Shown here: positions 1 to 9,520 of the stretch, piece after piece | Layout of the letters: each line of letters begins with the position of its first letter | Numbering within the stretch: position 1 is the stretch's first letter | Origin: an uncultured Clostridia bacterium | GTDB lineage: Bacteria > Bacillota > Clostridia > Christensenellales > UBA1242 | Direction: 5' to 3' | DNA: 64,000 bases | Assembly (NCBI GenBank): GCA_934747775.1 | Contig: CAKVHA010000001.1 | Coordinates: 62,001-126,000, forward strand | The notes under the pieces: generated by a model | Database searches by the model: none | What the model was told of the DNA's origin: nothing | What the model saw: only the letters and a program-made list of their open reading frames with translations | Position numbers and translations under genes: made by a program

Positions 1-164
1 ATACTAAAAGAGTGTTTGATATATACATTTTAGTTGATTATATTTTTTTCTTGTCCGCCCCTAGTAAGTGGGCGGGGGAACGCTCTGCGGTGGTGGGGTT
101 GTTTGGTATATATGCTAGTTTTGTGGATTATACACTGCAGTGTTTTAATGTTTTATTTACACTA

Positions 165-290
165 AGACAAACAAATACAATATCATACACAAATTTCGTG
201 TATATACTGGACTACCCTTTGGTGTGCGGACAAGACTCGCACACCACCTTCCCCTTACAAGTGGACACAAGAGATAAGGATTTATTTAAA
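165..290 (-). repeat. Dispersed palindromic repeat, copy A (inverted relative to copies B and C)
   Basis: Read on the minus strand, this stretch matches two plus-strand copies near 17.1 and 17.9 kb over about 120 bp. Shared blocks are TTGTAAGGGGAAGGTGGT, then a variable hairpin, then ACCAAAGGGTAGTC, then an AAATTTG block and finally GTGTAAA. The centre here is a hairpin with arms GTGTGCG and CGCACAC. There is no convincing reading frame. It is either a non-autonomous mobile element or a structured RNA; the sequence alone does not decide. Confidence 0.75.
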
Positions 291-297
291 TACAGTC

Positions 298-440
298 TGG
301 TGCGACCAGCACCCCTGAACTCACTTTGTGTATACTACAAGTAAAAAACATAAGACACAGTCGTGCGACCAGCACCCCTGAACTCTCTTTGTAAATACTT
401 CAAATAAAAAATATAAGACACAGTCCAGCACGACCAGTGC
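298..440 (+). repeat. Tandem repeat with GACCA-loop hairpins upstream of gyrB
   Basis: A unit of about 64 bp occurs twice (near 298-361 and 362-425), followed by the start of a third. Each unit opens with a small hairpin whose loop is always GACCA. The stem varies but stays complementary: GGTGC/GCACC in the first, GTGC/GCAC in the second, AGCAC/GTGCT in the third. The rest of positions 1-541 is AT-rich and holds the dispersed repeat and a GC hairpin near 54-81 (CCGCCC/GGGCGG). No gene is credible before gyrB. Confidence 0.6.
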
Positions 441-541
441 TTATTATTATATATAATATTTATATTATTTTATTAAAAATTATTTGTAATATAATATAAT
501 TTATGTTATTATATAATCATTAAAACAATGTAAGGTGGATT

Positions 542-2470
542 ATGGCAGAAGAATTACAACACGTAAATATGAAGTCGGTAAAATACGACGAAAACGACAT
601 ACAGGTTTTGGAAGGGCTAGAACCTGTAAGAAAACGTCCCGGAATGTATATTGGTAGCACCGATAGCCGCGGACTACACCACTTGGTGCAAGAAATTGTG
701 GATAATAGTATAGACGAGTCATTAGCAGGCTATTGTGACACAATTAAAATAACCCTTAATAAAGATGGCAGTTGTACTGTTAGCGACAACGGTCGTGGAA
801 TACCTTGCGGAATGCACAAAACCGAGCATAAAAGCGCCGTTGAAGTGGTGCTAACAAAATTACACGCAGGTGGAAAGTTTGGTGGCGAAGGTTACAAAAT
901 TTCGGGCGGCTTGCACGGCGTAGGTTTAAGCTGTGTAAACGCATTAAGTGAATGGCTAGAAGTAATAGTGTATCAAGATGGAAAAATTCACGAACAATTG
1001 TATCGTCGTGGCATTCCACAATATGACCTAAAAATTACGGGAACTTGTGACCACACTGGCACAACCGTAACATTTATGCCAGACGACGAAATTTTTGAAA
1101 CATTAGAGTTTGATTACAACCTATTAAAAGCTCGTTTTCGTGAAATAGCGTTTTTAAATAAAGGTATAACAATTTCTATAGAAGACCTAAGATACGAAGA
1201 ACCACAAAAAGAAGTGTATCACTATGAAGGCGGTATTGTAGAATTTGTAGACTATCTAAACAAAAACAAAGAAACACTTTTCCCGGGAACGGTGTATGTG
1301 GATGTTGCTAATGAAGACAACGAAGTTGAAATAGCTTTTCAATATAATAGCGGTTATAATGAGATTATAAACTCGTACGCTAACAATATTAACACCGAAG
1401 AAGGCGGAACACACCTAGAAGGCTTTAAAAACTCGCTAACAAAAATTATTAACGACTACGGTAAAAACAACCGTATTTTAAAAGACACCGAAAAACTTAG
1501 CGGCGACGATGTTAGAGAAGGTTTAACAGCTATTATTAGCGTAAAACTAAAAGACCCACAATTTGAAGGTCAAACAAAAACCAAATTAGGCAATAGTGAA
1601 ATGCGTAAAATTGTGGCAGACGCTATGCAAGAAAAATTTGGCGATTATTTGGAAGAAAACCCAAGCATAGGTAAAGAGCTTGTATTAAAATGTATCACTG
1701 CAAAAAGAGCGCGTGATGCGGCTAGAAACGCCCGCGACTTAACACGCCGTAAAGGAATACTAGAAAGTACTACTCTACCAGGTAAACTTGCCGATTGTAC
1801 GTCTAAAGACCGCTCACAAAGCGAAATATACCTAGTAGAAGGTGATAGTGCTGGTGGAAGTGCAAAACAAGGCCGTGACCGCCGCTTTCAAGCTATTTTG
1901 CCATTAAGGGGTAAAATACTAAACGTAGAAAAAGCATCACTACACCGCGTTATGGGTAGCGAAACAATTAAAAATATGATAACCGCGTTTGGTTGTGGTG
2001 TTAGTAGCGAGTTCAACGAAGAAAAATTGCGTTATGATAAAATTATTATTATGACCGATGCCGATGTGGACGGAAGCCATATTAGAATTTTACTTCTAAC
2101 ATTTATATTTAGATTTATGCAACCACTTATAGAAAAAGGGCACGTTTATATTGCCCAACCACCTTTGTATAAAATTACGTACGGTAAAGAAACACACTAC
2201 GCTTATAGCGATGACGAATTAAATCAAATTCTAGATAAAATGGGTCGTCCAAAGGTTACTTTACAACGTTATAAAGGTCTTGGTGAAATGAACCCAGACC
2301 AGCTATGGGAAACAACAATGAGCCCAGAAAACCGCGTACTACTACGTGTTACTATGGAAGATGCAGTTGTTGCGGACGAAACATTTACAAAACTTATGGG
2401 CGAAGATGCCGAGGTAAGGCGTGAGTTTATAGAACAAAACGCAAACCTAGTAAAAGACTTGGATATTTAG
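542..2470 (+). CDS. gyrB: DNA gyrase subunit B
   Basis: ATPase subunit of DNA gyrase, which introduces negative supercoils as a GyrA2GyrB2 complex in the cytoplasm. The 642-residue product has the usual length. The N-terminal GHKL ATPase shows EIVDNSIDE (residues 51-59), DNGRGIP (82-88) and GGLHGVG. The C-terminal TOPRIM domain shows EGDSAGG from E433 and the metal-binding D506-A-D508-V-D510, followed by QRYKGLGEMN. The start is chosen for the AAGGTGG ribosome binding site 5 bases upstream. gyrA follows after 13 bases, so the two are co-transcribed. Confidence 0.98.
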   Translation: MAEELQHVNMKSVKYDENDIQVLEGLEPVRKRPGMYIGSTDSRGLHHLVQEIVDNSIDESLAGYCDTIKITLNKDGSCTVSDNGRGIPCGMHKTEHKSAVEVVLTKLHAGGKFGGEGYKISGGLHGVGLSCVNALSEWLEVIVYQDGKIHEQLYRRGIPQYDLKITGTCDHTGTTVTFMPDDEIFETLEFDYNLLKARFREIAFLNKGITISIEDLRYEEPQKEVYHYEGGIVEFVDYLNKNKETLFPGTVYVDVANEDNEVEIAFQYNSGYNEIINSYANNINTEEGGTHLEGFKNSLTKIINDYGKNNRILKDTEKLSGDDVREGLTAIISVKLKDPQFEGQTKTKLGNSEMRKIVADAMQEKFGDYLEENPSIGKELVLKCITAKRARDAARNARDLTRRKGILESTTLPGKLADCTSKDRSQSEIYLVEGDSAGGSAKQGRDRRFQAILPLRGKILNVEKASLHRVMGSETIKNMITAFGCGVSSEFNEEKLRYDKIIIMTDADVDGSHIRILLLTFIFRFMQPLIEKGHVYIAQPPLYKITYGKETHYAYSDDELNQILDKMGRPKVTLQRYKGLGEMNPDQLWETTMSPENRVLLRVTMEDAVVADETFTKLMGEDAEVRREFIEQNANLVKDLDI

Positions 2471-2483
2471 GAGGCAGGCTAAA

Positions 2484-5060
2484 ATGGATAAAAAAGATAT
2501 TGATGAAATTTTAGAAAAAGTAGACAATAGTAAAGTAATAGACGTAAAAGTAAAAGAAGAACTTGAAAAGTCGTTTATAGCCTATGCTATGGCTGTTAAT
2601 GTTAGCCGTGCTATTCCTGATGTTAGAGATGGTTTAAAACCAGTTCACCGCAGAATTTTGTATTCTATGAACGAGCTTGGTCTTACTCCCGACAAGCCTT
2701 ACAAAAAATGTGCTACTATCGTTGGTGACGTGCTTGGTAAATATCACCCACACGGCGATAGTTCGGTTTACGACGCATTAGTGCGTTTGGCACAAGATTT
2801 TAGTATTAACTTACCACTTGTAGATGGTCACGGAAACTTTGGTAGTGTAGATGGTGACGGTGCTGCTGCTTATCGTTATACCGAAGCGCGTATGAGCAAA
2901 CTTGCTCTTGAAATGCTACGCGAAATAGATAAAGAAACCGTAGACTTTTACCCTAACTTTGATGACACCCTAATGCAACCAGTTGTGTTGCCATCGCGTT
3001 TTCCAAACCTATTAGTAAATGGTAGTGACGGTATTGCAGTAGGTATGGCTACAAACATTCCACCACACAACTTAGGTGAAGTTATTGACGGCGTAATAGC
3101 ACTTATTGACAATAACGATATAGATATTGACGAATTGTGTAAATATATACCAGGTCCAGACTTTCCTACTCGTGCCCTAATTATGGGTAGAAAAGGTATA
3201 AAGGATATGTACAAAACGGGTCGTGGTTCGTTTATAATTAGAAGCCGCTGTGAAATAGAAGACTATGCAAACGGCACACGCCAACGTATTGTTGTTAGTG
3301 AAATTCCTTATCAAGTAAACAAAGCAAAACTTATTATGCAAATTGCCGATTTAGTTAAGGATAAACGTATTGAAGGTATTAGTGATATTAAAGAAGAAAG
3401 CGACCGTGACGGTATGCGTATTGTAATTGAAATTAAAAAGGACGCAAACGCACAAGTTGTACTAAATACCCTATTTAAACACACTCAATTGCAAGTTTCG
3501 TTTGGTGCTATAATGCTAGCGCTTGTAGATGGTGTGCCTAAAATTTTAAATTTAAAAGAAATTTTAACCAACTACTTAAATTTTCAAAAAGATGTTATTG
3601 TACGTCGTACAAAATATGATTTGGATAAAGCCGAACAAAAAGCGCATATTTTGCAAGGTTTGGTAATTGCTCAAGCTAATATTGATGAAGTTATTAGAAC
3701 TATTAAACTATCCGACGATAAAAACGACGCTATTGCAAAATTAATTAAGCTTTTCGAACTAACCGAAAAACAAGCAACCGCAATTTTGGATATGCGTTTG
3801 CAACGTTTAACTGGTTTGGAAGTTGAAAAACTAAAACAAGACCTTATTAGCACCGAAAACGCCATTAGAGAATTTAAAGAAATTTTGGCTAGCGAAGAAA
3901 AAGTATTGTTGATAATTAAACACGATTTGTTGGAAATTAAAGAAAATTACGCTGTTCCAAGAAAAAGTGATATTAGTTATGATTATAGCGAAATTGATAT
4001 TGCAGACCTTATTAAAAAGGAAAATGTTGTTGTTACTCTTACTCACGGCGGATATATTAAACGTATGCCTGTTAGCGAGTACAAAGCGCAACATCGTGGC
4101 GGTATGGGTGTAAGTGCTCACAAAACAAAAGAAGAAGATTTTGTTGAAAGTATTTATGTAACATCTACTCACGACGAGTTGTTCTGTTTTAGTAACAAAG
4201 GTAAAGTTTACACAATGAAAGCTTATGAAATTCCAGAAGCACAAAAAGCGGCTAAAGGAAGGGCGTTTGTAAACTTATTACAATTAGACCAAGATGAAAG
4301 AATTACTACAATTATTCCTATTGTGGACACATCTAGCGGCTACCTTATGATGGCTACAAAACTTGGTATGATTAAGAAAACCAAGTTGGAAGAGTTTGCT
4401 TCTATCCGCAAAAACGGTAAGATTGCTATTAAACTTAACGAAGGCGACGAGCTTATTAGTGTTTATATTACTAATGGTAACGACGAAATTATTATGGCAA
4501 GCAGTTCTGGTAAATGTATTAGATTTAACGAGAAATTTGTTAGAGTGCTTGGTAGAGAAACTGTTGGTGTAAAAAGTATCCGCTTAGAAGGCGACGAACA
4601 TATTGTTGATATGGCTGTTGTAAATCCAGACCTAAAAATGCTTACAATTAGCGAGTTTGGTTTTGGTAAACGCAGCAATCCAGATGATTATCGCGTTCAA
4701 GGCAGAAACGGTAAAGGTATTAAAGCTGGTATATTCGATGAAGTTACTGGCGGACTTGTAAATCTAAAACAAGTTGGCGATAACGACGACATTATGATAA
4801 TTTGTGACGATGGTCAAATTATTAGAATTAACGCAAGCGAAATTAATGTTATTGGCCGTAACACTAAAGGTGTTAGAATTATGAAAATGCGTAAAAACGG
4901 CAAGATAATTGCTGTTGCCATTACTCCTAGCGAAGAAGAAGAGCAAAATATAGCTGAAAATATGGAAGAAATTGTTGAAAACGAACCAAACGATGCGGTT
5001 GAAACCGAAATTGAAGCCCCTGCTCCAAATCTAGCACAAGAAGATAATGATTTATTGTAA
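2484..5060 (+). CDS. gyrA: DNA gyrase subunit A
   Basis: DNA breakage-reunion subunit of gyrase, 858 residues. The catalytic tyrosine is Y132 in AAAYRYTEARM. The quinolone-determining segment reads HPHGDSSVYDAL, with the key Ser and Asp unchanged. The GyrA box that opens the C-terminal beta-pinwheel reads QHRGGMG (from residue 536) rather than the usual QRRGGKG, so it is present but slightly degenerate. The last 40 residues are acidic, as in many gyrases. GGAGG lies 8 bases before the ATG. A hairpin terminator follows at 5087. Confidence 0.98.
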   Translation: MDKKDIDEILEKVDNSKVIDVKVKEELEKSFIAYAMAVNVSRAIPDVRDGLKPVHRRILYSMNELGLTPDKPYKKCATIVGDVLGKYHPHGDSSVYDALVRLAQDFSINLPLVDGHGNFGSVDGDGAAAYRYTEARMSKLALEMLREIDKETVDFYPNFDDTLMQPVVLPSRFPNLLVNGSDGIAVGMATNIPPHNLGEVIDGVIALIDNNDIDIDELCKYIPGPDFPTRALIMGRKGIKDMYKTGRGSFIIRSRCEIEDYANGTRQRIVVSEIPYQVNKAKLIMQIADLVKDKRIEGISDIKEESDRDGMRIVIEIKKDANAQVVLNTLFKHTQLQVSFGAIMLALVDGVPKILNLKEILTNYLNFQKDVIVRRTKYDLDKAEQKAHILQGLVIAQANIDEVIRTIKLSDDKNDAIAKLIKLFELTEKQATAILDMRLQRLTGLEVEKLKQDLISTENAIREFKEILASEEKVLLIIKHDLLEIKENYAVPRKSDISYDYSEIDIADLIKKENVVVTLTHGGYIKRMPVSEYKAQHRGGMGVSAHKTKEEDFVESIYVTSTHDELFCFSNKGKVYTMKAYEIPEAQKAAKGRAFVNLLQLDQDERITTIIPIVDTSSGYLMMATKLGMIKKTKLEEFASIRKNGKIAIKLNEGDELISVYITNGNDEIIMASSSGKCIRFNEKFVRVLGRETVGVKSIRLEGDEHIVDMAVVNPDLKMLTISEFGFGKRSNPDDYRVQGRNGKGIKAGIFDEVTGGLVNLKQVGDNDDIMIICDDGQIIRINASEINVIGRNTKGVRIMKMRKNGKIIAVAITPSEEEEQNIAENMEEIVENEPNDAVETEIEAPAPNLAQEDNDLL

Positions 5061-5086
5061 AATATCACATTAAGCTAAAAAAAATT

Positions 5087-5125
5087 AAAATGTTTGTTGT
5101 AAAAAATTTACGGCAAACATTTTTT
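5087..5125 (+). terminator. Rho-independent terminator after gyrA
   Basis: A long stem (AAATGTTTGTTGTAAA against TTTACGGCAAACATTT, with two G-U pairs) closes a 3-base loop and runs into seven T residues. It separates the gyrase operon from mnmE. Confidence 0.85.
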
Positions 5126-5193
5126 TATTATTCTATTTATTTTTTAAATATATTGTGATATAATTATGCCGAAATAATTACAAAGGTAGTTTT

Positions 5194-6549
5194 ATGGTTA
5201 ACGACACAATTTGTGCAATTTCCACCGCGATTGGTGTGGGAGGAATTTCAATAATAAGAGTTAGCGGCAACGACGCATTGCAGGTTGTTGCTAAGTTTTT
5301 TAGCGCAAAAAATTTTGACGCACAAAAAATGCAACCACGCTATATGTATCTTGGCAAATTTAACTTGGGTGAATTTAGCGAACACTGTTTGTGTGTTTAT
5401 TTTAAAGCACCCAATAGCTACACTGGCGAAGATTTGGTTGAATTTCAGTGTCACGGTGGTGTTGCTATTACAAATTTGATATTAAAAACCATTATTTCTA
5501 GCGGAGTTAGACTTGCCGAAGCTGGCGAGTTTACAAAACGCGCGTTTTTAAATAAAAAAATTAGTTTGGACGAAGCGGAAGGTGTAATTGATATCATAAA
5601 CGCCGAAAGCGACAGCGAATTAAAGGCTGGTTATAATCTGTTGCAGGGAAACTTGCAACGTGAAATTGCAAAATTACAAAAGGAACTTACCGATACGTTA
5701 GCGTTTATTGATGTTAATTTTGATTATCCAGAGTACGATGTTGAAGATATAACCGCTCACGATGTTTTAGAACGTATGAAAAAGTTAAAACAACAAGTTT
5801 TGGATATTAGAAAAACCGCCGATACTGGTATGACCATTAAAAATGGGTGTCGCGTGGTTATTTTAGGTAAGCCAAATGTTGGAAAATCTAGCATTATGAA
5901 TGCGTTACTTAATTTTGACCGTGCAATTGTAACCGATATTAAAGGTACAACACGCGATACGCTAGAAGAAACATTTACTTTTAATGGCGTTAAGTTTATT
6001 GTTATCGACACGGCTGGTATTCACGAAAGCACCGACACGGTAGAAAAAATTGGCGTGGATAGGTCGCTTGATGCAATTAATAGCGCCGATATTTGTTTGC
6101 TTATTTTAGATGGGTCGGAAGATTTAAGCGAAGAAGACCAAAAAATTATTAACCTTATTAAAGATAAAAAAGTTTTGGTTGTGGTAAACAAAAACGACCT
6201 TAGTCAAAAACTTGACGTGTCAAAATTGCCGTTTAAAAACATAATCACATCGTCGGCGTTGTTAAAAAACGGAATAAACGACATAAAACAAAAATTGTTT
6301 GATATGGTTATTGACCAAAAAATTATGCAGAGTAGTGTTATTATTACAAACACTCGCCACATAAACGCGCTTGACCGTGCGCTAGCGTGTCTTGACCAAG
6401 TTTTGGAATCTTTAAACAATAATGTTTCATTAGAACTTGTTAGTGTGGACATTTACAATGTTTGGTCTACTTTGGGCGAAATCACTGGCGAAACCAACAA
6501 CGAAGAAATCATAAACTCCATTTTTATGAATTTCTGCGTTGGTAAATAA
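5194..6549 (+). CDS. mnmE: tRNA uridine-34 modification GTPase MnmE
   Basis: GTPase that, with MnmG, installs the (carboxymethyl)aminomethyl group at C5 of the wobble uridine in a subset of tRNAs. The 451-residue product has the N-terminal tetrahydrofolate-binding domain (about 1-120), a helical domain interrupted by the G domain (P-loop GKPNVGKSS near 225, KGTTRDT switch, DTAGIHE, NKNDL), and the C-terminal catalytic CVGK (C448). AAAGGTAG precedes the ATG. Its partner mnmG is the next gene, although 231 bp and a hairpin separate them. Confidence 0.97.
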   Translation: MVNDTICAISTAIGVGGISIIRVSGNDALQVVAKFFSAKNFDAQKMQPRYMYLGKFNLGEFSEHCLCVYFKAPNSYTGEDLVEFQCHGGVAITNLILKTIISSGVRLAEAGEFTKRAFLNKKISLDEAEGVIDIINAESDSELKAGYNLLQGNLQREIAKLQKELTDTLAFIDVNFDYPEYDVEDITAHDVLERMKKLKQQVLDIRKTADTGMTIKNGCRVVILGKPNVGKSSIMNALLNFDRAIVTDIKGTTRDTLEETFTFNGVKFIVIDTAGIHESTDTVEKIGVDRSLDAINSADICLLILDGSEDLSEEDQKIINLIKDKKVLVVVNKNDLSQKLDVSKLPFKNIITSSALLKNGINDIKQKLFDMVIDQKIMQSSVIITNTRHINALDRALACLDQVLESLNNNVSLELVSVDIYNVWSTLGEITGETNNEEIINSIFMNFCVGK

Positions 6550-6570
6550 TGGCTAAATATAGCCATTTTT
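6548..6570 (+). terminator. Short hairpin terminator overlapping the mnmE stop
   Basis: AATGGCTA, loop AATA, TAGCCATT, then T residues. The perfect 8-bp stem begins inside the mnmE stop codon. The rest of the gap to mnmG is AT-rich with no other recognisable signal. The T-run is short, so termination may be partial. Confidence 0.6.
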
Positions 6571-6780
6571 AATACATTATAAATAAAAAAATCAATTAAG
6601 AAATATTGTTTTATTTAAAATAAAAATATAGATTTATTTTAAAAATTATAATATAAAATTTATGTTTTTAGTTTAGTGTATTATAAAATTTAAAGTTAAT
6701 ATTAGTAATTATTAACTTTAGAATTGATGAAAATTTCAAATGTTAATATAAAATTTGTATAAAAAATATAGGATAAAAAA

Positions 6781-8646
6781 ATGATTATTAAAGATTATGA
6801 CGCCGTAGTGGTCGGTTCTGGTCACGCGGGGTGCGAAGCGTGTTTGGCGCTTGCAAGAAAAGGAATAAAAACCGTATTGCTAACACTTAATTTGGATAGC
6901 ATTGCTTTTTTAGCGTGCAATCCTAGTATAGGCGGAACGGCAAAAGGGCATTTGGTTTGCGAAATTGATGCGCTTGGCGGTCAGATGGGTATTAATGCCG
7001 ATAAAGCAACCATTCAACGCCGAATGTTAAATAGTAGTAAAGGACCAGCTGTGCAAAGTTTGAGAGCACAAACTGATAAAATTAAATATCACACTTTTAT
7101 GAAAGAAACGCTTGAAAATCAGCCAAATTTGGATATTAAACAAGCCGAAGTTAGTGAACTTGTGGTTGAAAATGGCGTGTTGACTGCTGTTAAAACCGCG
7201 CAAGGTCAAACATATATTTGTAAAACTGCTGTTATCTGCACCGGTGTATATCTAAATAGCCGTATTATAATAGGTGAATACTTTAAAAATGAAGGACCAA
7301 ATGGTTTTTCAAATGCAAGTTATCTTACAAAAAGCCTTTTAAACCTTGGATTTAAAATTGTTAGGTTTAAAACAGGTACTCCTGTTAGAATTTACAATAA
7401 TACGGTTGATTATACTAAAGTTGAAGTTCAGAAAGGTGAAAACGGTATACAATGCTTTTCATTTATGACCAAACGCGAACCTAAAAATATTGCAGATTGC
7501 TGGCTAACATACACAACGCCTGAAACTAAGAATATTATTTTAAATAATTTGGATAAAGCACCCGTATATTCTGGCGTTATTAAAAGCGAAGGGCCACGTT
7601 ATTGCCCTAGCATTGAAACAAAAATTGTCCGCTTTTCCGATAAGGAGCGCCACCAGTTGTTTCTAGAACCCGAAGCGCTTAGTACAAATGAAATGTATGT
7701 TCAAGGCTTGTCTACAAGTATGCCTGTTGATTTACAACAAAAAATTGTGCATAGTGTAGAAGGTTTGGAACACGCAAAAATTATGCGTGACGCGTACGCA
7801 ATAGAATATGATGCCATAGATCCAACTCAATTGTATCCAACTTTGGGTTGTAAATTTGTTAAAGGTTTGTATTTTGCTGGTCAAATTAATGGCACAAGCG
7901 GTTATGAAGAAGCTGGCGCTCAAGGTATTGTGGCTGGAATTAATGCTGGTCAATATGTTTTGGGTAAAGAACAAATGGTTTTAAAGCGTAATGAAGCTTA
8001 TATTGGTGTTTTAATAGACGACCTTGTAAGCAAAGGAACCAACGAACCTTACCGAATGATGACAAGTCGCGCCGAATATCGACTATGGTTAAGACAAGAC
8101 AATGCTGACATTAGACTTACGGAAATTGGCAGAAAGTATGGTCTTGTTGACAAAAACCGATACAATAAGTATTTAAAAAAGATAAAACAAATTGAAGAAG
8201 TAAAAAGATTTTGCGAACAAAGATTTAATACAAAATCTGAAATGGCAAAATTATTGGAACAAAAAGGAGAAGTATTTTCTATTACTGGAATGACTATTTT
8301 TGATGCATTAAAACGTAATACAATTGCTGTGTCCGATATTGTGTCTGTTTATCCAGAACTTACTAAGTATCCTAATGATGTTTTAAAACAAGTTGAAATT
8401 GAAGCTAAGTATGAAGGTTATTTGGTTAGACAACAAAAACAAATTGACCAAAGTTTAAAACAAGAAAATATGTTAATTCCAAACGATATTGATTTTACTG
8501 ATATAAAAGGATTAAGAAAAGAAGCTCAACAAAAGCTAAACAAAATTAAACCACTTAATATTGGTCAAGCAAGCAGAATTTCTGGTATTAGCCCTGCGGA
8601 TATATCAGTTTTGATTGTTTATCTTAAATTTCATTACGAAAAATAA
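6781..8646 (+). CDS. mnmG: tRNA uridine-34 modification enzyme MnmG (GidA)
   Basis: FAD- and NADH-dependent partner of MnmE in wobble-uridine modification. The 621-residue product opens with the Rossmann dinucleotide motif GSGHAGCEA (residues 12-20). It has the family signatures CNPSIGG, GTPVRI and GYEEAGAQGIVAGINA, and a C-terminal helical domain that binds MnmE. Length is normal for the family. AGGA lies 8 bases before the ATG. Translation stops shortly before the AT-rich parS-bearing region. Confidence 0.97.
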   Translation: MIIKDYDAVVVGSGHAGCEACLALARKGIKTVLLTLNLDSIAFLACNPSIGGTAKGHLVCEIDALGGQMGINADKATIQRRMLNSSKGPAVQSLRAQTDKIKYHTFMKETLENQPNLDIKQAEVSELVVENGVLTAVKTAQGQTYICKTAVICTGVYLNSRIIIGEYFKNEGPNGFSNASYLTKSLLNLGFKIVRFKTGTPVRIYNNTVDYTKVEVQKGENGIQCFSFMTKREPKNIADCWLTYTTPETKNIILNNLDKAPVYSGVIKSEGPRYCPSIETKIVRFSDKERHQLFLEPEALSTNEMYVQGLSTSMPVDLQQKIVHSVEGLEHAKIMRDAYAIEYDAIDPTQLYPTLGCKFVKGLYFAGQINGTSGYEEAGAQGIVAGINAGQYVLGKEQMVLKRNEAYIGVLIDDLVSKGTNEPYRMMTSRAEYRLWLRQDNADIRLTEIGRKYGLVDKNRYNKYLKKIKQIEEVKRFCEQRFNTKSEMAKLLEQKGEVFSITGMTIFDALKRNTIAVSDIVSVYPELTKYPNDVLKQVEIEAKYEGYLVRQQKQIDQSLKQENMLIPNDIDFTDIKGLRKEAQQKLNKIKPLNIGQASRISGISPADISVLIVYLKFHYEK

Positions 8647-8912
8647 TAGTTATTTAAATTTTTTCGATTATTTTATACGACTTATTGAATATTATTTAGG
8701 ATATATATGGTATTTATATAATATATAGTGTACTTTGTTTATTGTATTTATATATTATGTTTATTATATCTATATATTATGTTTAGTATATTTATATGGA
8801 TTGTATATTCCTTTATAATACAATATTTAATAATATTGTTTTAAACTTTAAAAACACTTATTATTTATAATTAATTATATTATATATTATTACTATACAT
8901 TAATTAAAAAAA

Positions 8913-8928
8913 TGTTTCACGTGAAACA
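8913..8928. promoter_or_regulatory. parS site 1 (ParB binding)
   Basis: TGTTTCACGTGAAACA is a perfect 16-bp palindrome identical to the canonical Bacillota parS. It lies in the mnmG-rsmG gap, with parA and parB about 1.5 kb downstream. Confidence 0.95.
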
Positions 8929-9190
8929 TTTTTTTATTTTGTTTTAATAACAGCTTTAATACAATTATGCCTAAGGCTAAAGAAATAATAACAGCATTAA
9001 TACTTATTTATTTTATATTACTACTTATTTTATTTTATTAATTAGTTATTACATTATTAATTTTAATAATTATTTTAATATACCGTAATATAATACATTA
9101 TTATTTTTATATGGTGGTTTAGTCACTAAATTAATTTTAGAAAATTTTATTTAATTTTAGTGTTATGCAAGGTTATCTTAATTTTAAAAA

Positions 9191-9206
9191 TGTTTCACGT
9201 GAAACA
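9191..9206. promoter_or_regulatory. parS site 2 (ParB binding)
   Basis: Second perfect TGTTTCACGTGAAACA, 278 bp from the first. It is flanked by AAAAA/TTTTT, which lengthens the palindrome. Confidence 0.95.
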
Positions 9207-9520
9207 TTTTTAAAATTAAGCTGTATATGAAAAATGTTTTGTAATATAGCTGTAAATGGTGTATAATACAATTAGTTAAAACATTATTATGGTATAAAAA
9301 ATTTAAAAGACTTAAAATATTGTTATGCTGTAATAAAAATTAAGACTTAAAACATTGTTATAATAAAATAAATTTCTTAAAACTTGAAATATCGTTATGA
9401 TGTAATAAATAATGAAGAATTAAAATTTATAACGAATACAATGAATACAATGAATACAATGGATATAATGATTATAATAATAACTATAATAGCATTGAAA
9501 TAAGATTATATGGAGAATAT

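Larger units (their letters stand above)
8647..9520. other. AT-rich intergenic region with parS sites, probably origin-proximal
   Basis: 874 bp without a credible gene. It holds two perfect parS sites (8913 and 9191), a stretch of near-repeats built on TATATATTATGTTTATTATA (about 8700-8810), and a short tandem array of ATACAATGA units near 9435-9465. The mnmG/rsmG neighbourhood is origin-linked in many Firmicutes. I found no matches to the DnaA-box consensus TTATCCACA, so I do not call it oriC. Confidence 0.5.

Noticed and set aside
12..344. 110-codon open frame upstream of gyrB
   Set aside because: It spans the dispersed palindromic repeat and the tandem hairpins, has no ribosome binding site, and its composition follows the repeats rather than a protein.
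8647..9520. Possible oriC
   Set aside because: AT-rich and next to parS, but no DnaA-box cluster (TTATCCACA or close variants) and no dnaA or dnaN beside it.
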